DNA of 64,000 bases from Podocnemis expansa. Its lineage: Eukaryota > Chordata > Testudines > Podocnemididae. Position numbers and translations under genes: made by a program. Below, piece after piece: positions 55,384-64,000 of the stretch. The stretch covers positions 10,130,120-10,194,119 of the forward strand of contig ML681967.1 in NCBI GenBank assembly GCA_007922195.1, given 5' to 3'. Below the pieces are notes generated by a model. That model was not told the origin of the DNA. It ran no database searches and saw only the letters and a program-made list of their open reading frames with translations. Each line of letters starts with the position of its first letter. The stretch's first letter is position 1.

Positions 55384-58300
55384 ATCTGATCTGATCTGTT
55401 TTATTCTATATTCTTGATATGTCTCCCTATGTTGTTCAGGGCTCACAGACAAAAGCAAACCCTTTACAAAAATAAATAAAGCTCAATTCTATACTAACTT
55501 GAGGAAATTTATTTAAATGAAGAAAAGTCTGTCTCCTTAACTGTAAATATGGTAAAACTTTATCCCCCCATTTTTCACACTGTCCCTTAAAGGCAGGGGC
55601 TGTGCAAATTAAATGTTCACTTAAAAATAATATGTAGCTCTTACATAATGCTTTTAATCCATAAATCTCCAAGCACTTTAGAAAGGAGGGTAATATGATT
55701 ATCCCAGTTTTACAGATGCGGAAACTGAGGCACAGCTGTGCTGTGACTTTCTGTTGCAAATCCCTTGATTGTGTGCATTGGGGATTTTGAACATCTGGGT
55801 CATTTTCTACCTTCCTCTATAGGGGCGCCATCCCCAGTAATACCAGTGGGAGCACATACAGTGGTAGCTAAAGGCAGAATACGGTCATTAGCAAGGACAT
55901 TAGATGGGTAACTACAAATCTAGGGGCGAGAGAGAGAGCCATTTTGATCACATGGTGATAAGCACAAGATGGAAACAAGTAATTCAAAGTGCCATGAGAG
56001 ATAAGAGTAGTTTGGCCTTAACCTTTCCCTGCTGCATGTGAATACCATAGGATGTTAGCCAGAAAACCAGAGGTGTCATGGCAGTGACTAGCTGCCAATT
56101 TCTTAACCCAGGGCCACCACAACCTGCCTTCTTAACCAGGAATAAGCCCTGAGTCCCAAACGTGTACATGCTGCAGAGAAGATGGAGAAGGACTGGATAA
56201 AATGTCAGAGGCAGGGAAATCCTTCAAACCTTCCTTCTCAAGAATTTTACCAAGAGCTTCCTGCGAGCCTTCTTCAGCACTTCCAGGTTTGATGGGTGTC
56301 CCATCTCCTTAACTCTCTGAACCCACCCTCTCCAGCAGACTAGCCAGGGAGAGCTGACTGAGGGACCCACCAGCCTGTGCCTCTGCAGGGGTTGCCAGTA
56401 TGTGACATGGCTCTTTCTTGCCATGTGGTGCATGGATGAAAGGAATGCTGTTTTCACAGGAGCACATCTGCTCTGGTTGATTCTTCTGCCTGTTGATTTT
56501 TCAAAGTATCTGTGCAGACTCACTGGCAGTTTTCTCCTTGCCAGCTGCCCTAGTTCAGGAGTGGCATGGCAAGGCTGGTTGTCACAGGTGCCATCATGCC
56601 TGGGTGGGCCAGCCACTGCCCAATAGGTTGCATGCTCCTACTCTTTGTCCTTTTAAAATGAGCAGTGTGCACTCCTGGCTAGCGAAGATGGTACAACTGC
56701 TTGTGCGCTAATGGAATGGGGTCCTGGCCACAAGCTCTGGTGGAGGAACGTGCATGTCAGTCACCCCCTCTTGTAGGAATTCTGCCCTGCTGGTGGGGAG
56801 GAGAAAATGCTCCTGCTAGCCTTTGCCCTCACAAACTGGACCTGGCAGCAGCAGGCACGATTTAACCATTTGATTTCAAGCCAGTGCTGAACAGCTGATT
56901 GTGGTGACACTGGAGGGAGTACAGCAGTGGCTGTGCAGTTGACCTGATTGTTTGCACATGGCAGACTTGCTGACTACAACTGCTGTACGACTGGGATTTC
57001 CTTGGACCTTTCATGGCTACATCCTGCAAGCTATGAAATGCAGCTTGCAGCAAAGAAACATTTCCCCTAGCAGCAGCAGGACTGGCACTGTTGAATGAAG
57101 TTGCACACAAGTGAGGTGTGGAAGTGCAATGGCCTTTCTGCTGGAGTTAGAGAGTGGCCTGCCTCTAACTAAGGCTGCTGGAAATACATATCACAAGACT
57201 CCACAGATTCTGCTCTTCTCCAACTGGGAAAGAATGGACCCTTTTGAGTCCTTGGCTGTCTTGGAGCAAGAAGGGGTGCTCAGTTCTGAAGCCTAACTGA
57301 GGAGAAGGCAACAGCGTTGAGCCCCATCGAGGGGGGATGGGACCCAAGTTGGGACACCTCTGTAGAGGCAGCCTCCTGGAGGCTTGCATTATGGGAATAT
57401 TTAGACAGAAGTGCTGGCACAGCTTCCTCCCATGTTTGTACACCAAGCACTGCAGCAGCCATTGTGGGCCAATCATTGCATGATTTACTCACTAAAATAA
57501 AATCCCCCATGGCTTTGGAGGATAAGCTTAAATTGATTTCCAGCATCCTCCCCCAATCCCCATAATGCACAAGCAGCAGAATTCTGCCATGAACGTCTTA
57601 TAGTCTGGTGAAGTAATACCGGTCATTGATCTGCACCTGGATGGGTGAGGAAGTCCTTTGGCTATACATATTATGTGTTCAGGAGCTCAGAAAACATTTC
57701 TTTTGAGAGCTGGAGCTTCACAGGAGGTCTGGACATACATTATCCAGCCTTCAAAATGGAGCTGTCCAGCCATGTCTTAAGGAGCCTGTAAGATGGAATT
57801 GAGGGACCAACAAAGCAGGAATCACTGAGAGGGACACATGGCAGAAGCCAGCACTTAGAGCAGTTGTGACGTTGCAAAGGGGCACGGCTGACTTCTTTAC
57901 TACCGTGCTCTCTTGGCTCATCTCATGTCATGTATGGGGGATATGCACACCTGGCAGTATAGTAATAGAAAGTAACAGTCTGTGGTACTAAAGATATACA
58001 CGCGCCTTGTGGGAAGAGTACAATGGCACACTATGGAGTAAGTTATTGACTTATAAAATTGTACTTTTTATTTTTAATAAAACACAGTAAATGGCTAAAT
58101 CTCTTCCCCTCCCAGGGTATAAGTTGTTGTTTTCAGTGTGTGGGAGAGAGGGGTTGCTACCACTGCCATGTCCAGGTTTTATTTTCAGACGAAAGTCTGG
58201 CATGGCTGGACATAAGTTGCTATATTGTCGGGAAAATGAACGAAACAGTTCTGGAGGGTTCCAAAATCTACCATTCCCAGGGCATGGGTCAGTCAGGGGT

Positions 58301-59139
58301 GTATCCAGATGCCAACATTGAACCGAATGCCGATCCAAGACTGTTGCACTTGAGTGCAGCAGTTTACTGGTAGCAGGAAAAAAGTGGAAGAGAGGAATTC
58401 AGTCCAGACTTATTCCCATAGGCTGCTACAGGTGCTTCCTCCCATTGATTAGAGTCAGAGGTAACTAATCAACTAAACCTTCCCCTGTGATAGGCATCAT
58501 TCTCAGGAAAGGGGCAAACTTCTATTTGACTCTTATTGGCAAAATTTACACACGGGTTTCATCATGCCACTTAGACAGCCAATGAAAAGTTGGCGCTAGG
58601 ACCCCATTGTGCAAGAGCAGTGTGCACATAACAAAGTGTTCCTGCCCCAAAATGCTGACTGCCTGAAGTAGGTGAGGGGAAGATAGAGCGGGTGGATCCT
58701 CTGGGATGCAGGTGCATGAGGAAACATGTAGCGTGGTCACTCTATGGGGAAAGCCCAAATCCGTGGTAAGCCAATCACAATTAGTGTAACTAGCAGTGGT
58801 CAACACACACCAGCTGGTGAATGCAACTGATAAATGTTTTGTGGGCATCCACACAGAAAGGAATCTTAAGGCAGACAGTGTGGGGGGGAGACACTCCTGA
58901 AGAGCTCACAGATTCTGTGACTTTCAGAGACATTGGAGGTTTTTGTTTTTTTTTTCCCAGCCTTAGCCTTGGTGTTAATCAAAGCCGTGGGGTGGGCCAG
59001 GAGCAGGGGCCTGATGGCTCTCAACCACCACTGGCAACAGGGAGCCGCGCAGCTCTGCCTCCCTCAGAGCTCTGAGCCATTGCAGGCAAGAGGGACCCTG
59101 CAGCTTGGTGCCACCAACCCTGAAGCTCTGACCCACTGT
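55384..59139. other. Intergenic, no gene recognised
   Basis: A MIR fragment lies at about 55640-55760. The stretch 56.2-57.6 kb opens several frames on both strands (up to 130 codons on the minus strand at 56224-56616), but none shows a domain or homologue I recognise. No promoter or terminator signal is visible. Confidence 0.55.
55640..55760 (-). repeat. MIR SINE fragment
   Basis: TATCCCAGTTTTACAGATGC, GGAAACTGAGGCACAGCTG: classical antisense MIR core; upstream 'ctccaagcactttagaaaggagggtaatatgatt' extends it. Confidence 0.75.
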
Positions 59140-59228
59140 GGGCAGCCTACAGTCACCTAGTAGTAGAGTGGGGAGTAGAAGCCAGGTCTGCAGAGGCCAT
59201 CCACTGCTCTAGACTACACTGTTACTCC
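59140..59228 (-). repeat. MIR SINE fragment
   Basis: CAGTCACCTAGTAGTAGAGT, GAAGCCAGGTCTGCAGAGGC, CCACTGCTCTAGACTACAC: antisense core and tRNA-like head. Confidence 0.55.
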
Positions 59229-60089
59229 AGGCAGGAAGTTTGTGTTTGGTGCAGTAGAGAAGGGGAGCCAGTGGTGGGTTATAGCCCCAAACTAGAAACA
59301 TGTCTGGGTAAGAGAGGCAGGAAGGTATTATTCTATGACAGAGGAAAGATGCAGCAGTCAATCTGTGTGGCACTAAGGGCCAAGACCATAGATTCCTCCC
59401 CACCCTGGCTGTGTGTATGTGGAGACCAGGGGACTTTTTCATCCCAGTGAGTGGCGCAGATGGGGTTCCGAAAGGGAGCTGCTGGCTGGCAGAGGTCTAT
59501 CCAGCACTTCTTGCTAGTCTGTTTCTGTCAGTGATTGAACCTGTCCTGTCTGCAGCAGCTCTAGCTGAGCTTCTCTCCAGAACCGCTCTGGCTGCCAGGC
59601 GGTTATGATCGATTATCTAGCTTCAGTAAAGCCAAGCGTTTCTCTAGCCACCAGCTTCTTCTGTCACCTTGGAGTGAATTTCAACCGGGTCAAATCTGCA
59701 GATGTCACCAAACTGAAGGAGAAACAGCAAAGGGCCAGGACAAAGCCAAAGTGCAACATCAGCAGAGGCCGAAGAGCAGGGGAGGCTGCAACAAAGGATG
59801 CCGTGGTCCCTGTGCACACAAGGCACAAGAGGCAAGGTGAGGTGAGAGAAAGCCCAGCTGCAGATGAGGGTGCTAGCAGAGCAGCTGTGCCCACCACATT
59901 AAAGCAGGCTGATGGCATTGGGGTTTGAGAATGCCGATCTAATTAGCTTCCAAGGGCTGGCATGGGGAGCCATGCTATGAGCATAGGCCTTAGGTGAGCA
60001 GGCAGTGTGACTCCCTAGTCCCGCCTGGCTGTGGTGAGCACAGTGGGCACTAAGCATAGCTTTCCTTCCACTAATGCTCAGAGGATGTG

Positions 60090-60340
60090 GCTGCATGGAC
60101 CAGTAGACTGGGCCCTGGACTGAGCTTTGGGAGACCTGGATGCTCTTTCTGTCTCTGCCACTGATCTGCTGTATGACCTTGACCTAGTCACACCTGGACT
60201 CTGTGCTGCAGTCTCCCATCCCACCCTTTGTCTTGCCCATTTAGGTGGGTGGTAAGCTCTTTGGTGCAAGGTCTGTCCTTACTATGTGTTTGTACCACAC
60301 CTAGCACAGCAGGGCCCCCACCTCTATTGGAGGCTGTTGA
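60090..60340 (+). repeat. MIR SINE
   Basis: GACTGGGCCCTGGACTGAGC, GGGAGACCTGGATGCTC, TCTGCCACTGATCTGCTGTA, TGACCTTGACCTAGTCAC, then the sauropsid-type 3' half TTTGTACCACACCTAGCACA and GCAGGGCCCCCACCTC. Close to the copy at 13870-14035. Confidence 0.75.
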
Positions 60341-61449
60341 ACTACAAATCAACAGCAGCTGTAGCATTCTGGGGGGAAAAGTGACTTGCCTACAGCCAGA
60401 GATTCAAGTCTGAATACCTGCCCTTTGGCACAAGGAATGGGGCCATGCCAGCCACTGAAGTGTTGTCTCAGCTGCCACCTAGACAGTGCTGAAGCCAAAG
60501 AGGACTGTGGCATTTTAGCCACATGATGAGAGGAATCACCTGTGCTCTTGAGTGTGGGGGAGATGTGGCTGCATGAAACAGGAGTCATGCAAAAGGACTT
60601 GAGTCCAGGGAACTGAGAGCAGCTAGCACCTTGCAGCATTGAAACCCAGTGTGGAAAGGGCAAAAGGTGTTGGGTTAATTCTGGTGTCATTGGAAAGGAA
60701 ATCTAATTGTCCGACTGACTGAAGCCTAAGTCTCTGGATCGCATATTTATAAAGTAAATATTTCCTCTACCAGCTAATGTCCAGAAAGATACAACATAAG
60801 TGGGCTTTTTCCTTCAGAAAACCCAGAGCCAGAAAGTGCCCCAGGCATCATCCACTTGGCTCAATGCCTTACAGTGCACCTGAAGCACATGTTTGGGACA
60901 TCCTAGGTCACCAGCCCACTATGCCCTAGGCCTGCATATAAAGCCCAGTGAAATCCAGGGGACTCTCCATCAGCTCCAGTAGGATTTGGATCAGGGCCTT
61001 TCTGCACCCTTATCCCTCTCCAAGTCTTTCTTACATCATCTCTCTAGGCCTGGACATGTGATTTCCCACCCTCTCCCCCCTTGGGTGTGTGTAAATTCTG
61101 TGTTGTGGATAACGAATGGTGCCAGTGGCCTCTATGCTGTACCCTGGGCCTTGTGCTTGCCTTTGGCTGCAATGTACAGTGAATTCAGGTCAGCTTGTCT
61201 AATCTCTCATCACTCATTCATTTGCCTCTTCCTGTGTGTGAGGCTTTTCTTTTCTTTGTAATAACCTGTGCAACCCCTGACACTCTCCCCACTCTGGAAT
61301 CAAGCCATCTATTGCCAGCTTGCAGAGGAAGAGAGTGGAGTGGAAATCAATAGTGAAATATTTCATCCTCTCCCTGGACTATGAGAAGGGTTCCATCCCC
61401 AGTGAGACCCTCCTCTGGTACTCCCAACAGCAGTCAGCTTGGGACAACA

Positions 61450-61525
61450 GAGGCTGGTACATGGAATCAAACCCAGATTTCAGCTCAGGCTTTAACCATT
61501 AGACCACAAGGCCACCCCATCTGTG
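61450..61525 (-). repeat. MIR-like head fragment
   Basis: GGAATCAAACCCAGATTTCA (antisense of a box B), then TTTAACCATTAGACCACAAG (antisense of a box A). Confidence 0.55.
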
Positions 61526-62141
61526 TCTTCAGCCACAAGAGACCTTTATGGTCATCTACTATGGCCATTTGCATGACTAAAGCCAGAGAGCCTAACCTCA
61601 GCCTGCTTCACGCTCATAACTTGTGAATGTGATACAGCCTCTGCCTTAGAAAGACATCCAGTAATATTCACCCTGCAGGGGATGAAGAGTTCTAAGCCTC
61701 TGGCATAATATGTAGTTTGTAAAACACACAAGAATCTAGTTGACTGGAATAGGTAGCTGAGCCCATGACTGACATTACCTTCAGGGTTGTAAAGCTTTGG
61801 GATTTCCTTGTCAGCACACACCAGAAGGGAAAGAGATCCTTCTAATGCTACGGATCTCCTGGGAGCGATCCAGCTGGTGTCAATGGCTCCAGTGAAACCA
61901 AGACGTGGGCCAGTATTTCTAAGAACCAAAACCTGAGACCAACAGAATGGGTGTCAGGCTCTACCTTGTATTACCAGCCTCCTTCCTCCACCAAGTCAAG
62001 GGTTTGGGTCTAACTCGGGTCTAGCTAGGTGACCAAAATAGAAAAGCCTTCAAGTGTGCACTTGTCAACAGTTTAGAATAGACTGGCATGTTACTCTTCA
62101 ACTTCTATGTAACATCCCTCCATGGGATTCAAAAGCCAGTT

Positions 62142-62322
62142 AACCAAGGAATCTGGTGGAGCTTTTAAAGTCTACCAAATTTTTTTATTTTATGAGCTTT
62201 TGAGAATTTTCTCCCATGAAAGTTCATGCGATAAATAAATTGGTTAGTCTTTAAAAGTGCCACCAGACTCCTTGTTTGTTTTGCTGAACTAGACTAACAC
62301 GGCTACCCCTCTAGAAAAGAAA
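62142..62322. mobile_element. Inverted pair of Penelope-like tails
   Basis: The left arm, minus strand: AACCAAGGAATCTGGTGGAG, CTTTTAAAGTCTACCAAATT. The right arm, plus strand: TTTTCTCCCATGAAAGTTCA, TGCGATAAATAAATTGG, AAAGTGCCACCAGACTCC and AGACTAACACGGCTACCCC. Same arrangement as at 11.3 and 25.4 kb. Confidence 0.68.
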
Positions 62323-63539
62323 AGTTGGTCATCTTTGCTGCTGCTACACAGAATGTTAAAAAGTTGACTGTCAATACACCCACTTTTTTTCTTCTCCTGT
62401 ACTAACTAATGCAATGCCATTTAAACTACCTTTAGCTTTGGCATTACTGGTGTTTGCATGTACCACTGTGCATTTATGCTGCTACATCTACATTAGGAAA
62501 ACAGGTGGGTGTTAGAACCTGACAGCCAGCACTACAGAGGAACCTAGGGTTCACCTCTGCCAGCTAACAAGTGTTAAACCTACAACATGCTCTGTCTATG
62601 CTGTTAGCTAAATGCTAGTAAAATGTGCTTGCTCTCATGTTCTAGTGACACGCCTTGTTTCTTAACATAGGCAGCACCTCAGACATGATAGGCCCATTTC
62701 ATCCCGGGTGCTATTCTGCTGTCTTGAGGAAGATTGCAGCAGGGATGAATTTGAATCCATACATTTTATATTCTTTCCCTGAACCCGTTTCTCTCTAGTC
62801 TGTCAAGACTGTCTCATGAGCCAGGACTTTGGCTGTGAAACAGAACTTTATTTTGGATTTAATTCTTAGCTGAAGTAAATTTGTGGAGCTCCACTCAAGG
62901 TAATGGAGCTGAAGATCGTACCTTTGGTTTCCTCTAATGTAAACAAACTTCCTCAAGGAATAAAAAGATAAGCTTTTGGGAAAGGAAACTGCCAACTGAC
63001 CATTTGAATATATTTCCTCCTACAGTCGAGTTTTTTCTGCTCAAGGAGACACAAGCAGCCCCTTCATAGAGCCTGTTTGGGGCCGAAATGTACTGTTCTG
63101 TCATTTGCTATGTTTAAGGGCTTGTGGGAAAGAGCCTTGATACTTTTGCACTATAGACCAGCACTAATGACTTGAAAAAAGGGCAGGAAGAGGCATAAGC
63201 CAAATAAAAATGACAGGAAGAGGCATAAGTAAAATACAATACAACCATTTTGGGGATAGGATTAACAGGCAGCACCACTGTGACACAGCAGTGCAGTTAG
63301 CTGAAATCAGGAAGGTTAGATTTAAGTAAAGACCAACATGAAATGATTCACACAGGAAGGACTATGTGGGGGCAAAGAGCCATTCTGAGCATGAGCTGGT
63401 AGGGTGAGGGCCAGAATAGAAGGGAATGGTGACTGGAGATTTGGACATGGCAGCAGCAAGAACTAAGAAGGATTCAAAGGCCTTCTGGCTGAAGCTGAAC
63501 TCATGCAAGGCAGGTAATGCTGGTGGACAGAGGAAACAG
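62323..63539. other. Intergenic, no gene recognised
   Basis: Short direct repeat GGCAGGAAGAGGCATAAG at about 63182-63200, with a near copy at 63212-63229. No gene or larger element recognised. Confidence 0.6.
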
Positions 63540-64000
63540 CTCTTAATCATAGGGTTGGAAGGGACCTCATAGGTCATCTAGTCCAACCCTCTGCCAGAGG
63601 CAGAACCATTCCCACTAAACCACCCCAGTCATGGTTTTGTCCAGCCGGGCCTTGAACACCTCCAAAGATGGAGACTCCACCACCTCCCTAGGCAGCTTAT
63701 TCCAATGCTTCACCACTCACCTAGTAAAAAAGGTTTTTCTAATATCCAGCCTTGACCTCCCTAACTGTAACTTGAGACCATTGCTCCTCATTCTGTCCTC
63801 CGTTACTACTGAGAATAGTCGAGCTCCGTCTTCCTTGGAGCATCCCTTCAAGTAGTTGGAGGTTGCTGTCAAATCCCCCCTCAATCTTCTCTTCTGCAGC
63901 CTAAATAAGCCTAATGCTTTCAGTCTTTCCTCATAGGACTTGTGCTCCAGCCCTTTAATCATTTTGGTTGCCCTCCACTGGACTCTTTCTAGCATGTCCC
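63540..64000 (-). mobile_element. CR1 LINE 3' end, continuing past the window edge
   Basis: On the minus strand the frame encodes [30 protein letters not shown] and [10 protein letters not shown], followed by the 3' UTR whose antisense reads AATCATAGGGTTGGAAGGGA CC and CATCTAGTCCAACCC. It is close to the copy at 51155-51778. The 5' part lies outside the window. Confidence 0.92.

Larger units (their letters stand above)
59229..62141. other. Intergenic, no gene recognised
   Basis: A MIR lies at about 60090-60340 and a MIR-like antisense head at about 61450-61525. A 107-codon frame at 59605-59928 is Lys/Arg-rich with no known domain, and I do not call it a gene. Confidence 0.55.

Noticed and set aside
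56224..57570. Cluster of open frames on both strands as a possible gene
   Set aside because: Overlapping frames on opposite strands, no domain, no splice pattern that joins them, and no repeat family recognised; left as unexplained.
1..64000. CRISPR array, prokaryotic operon, phage or endogenous retrovirus
   Set aside because: No spaced direct repeats, no Shine-Dalgarno-led gene chains, and no gag/pol/env or LTR pair were recognised; the only reverse transcriptase pieces are of CR1 type.

Overview
The window is nuclear DNA from a vertebrate, most likely a non-avian sauropsid and probably a turtle (a crocodilian is possible). The pointers are intron-rich gene structure, GT-AG splice sites, CR1 LINE pieces ending in ATTCTATGATTCTATGA-type tails, a tRNA-headed SINE carrying a CR1 tail, many Penelope-like element tails, MIR copies and small hAT/Tigger DNA transposons. 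No bacterial-style operons, CRISPR arrays or viral genes were seen.

Only one gene can be supported: PTPN9 (MEG2) or a close paralogue, on the + strand. It encodes a protein with an N-terminal CRAL-TRIO (Sec14-like) lipid-binding domain and a C-terminal tyrosine phosphatase domain. Twelve coding exons lie at 19821-39896. They correspond to exons 2-13 of the mammalian gene. All junctions are GT-AG and phase-compatible, and together they give 1722 nt (573 codons plus TAA) without a frameshift or stop. The first coding exon (about 20 residues in mammals) was not found. The GC/CpG-rich first ~420 bases look like the downstream edge of a promoter CpG island, so exon 1 probably lies just left of the window.

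Layout: 1-420 CpG-rich; 421-19820 presumed intron 1, full of repeats; 19821-39896 coding exons and introns; 39897 to roughly 41.6-42.1 kb 3' UTR; then about 22 kb to the right edge with no recognisable gene. That last part is made of nested repeats: CR1 fragments, one split by a 716-bp hAT element; Penelope-like element pieces, one retaining a decayed GIY-YIG-type C-terminus; two related GC-rich blocks; and several MIRs.

No previously undescribed multi-gene system was found. The points most worth following up are whether this gene is the orthologue or a paralogue of mammalian PTPN9 (its middle is much more diverged than its ends), a hammerhead-like sequence in the Penelope-like tails, an unnamed GC-rich repeat pair at 48.1 and 50.6 kb, and several transposons with clear target-site duplications.
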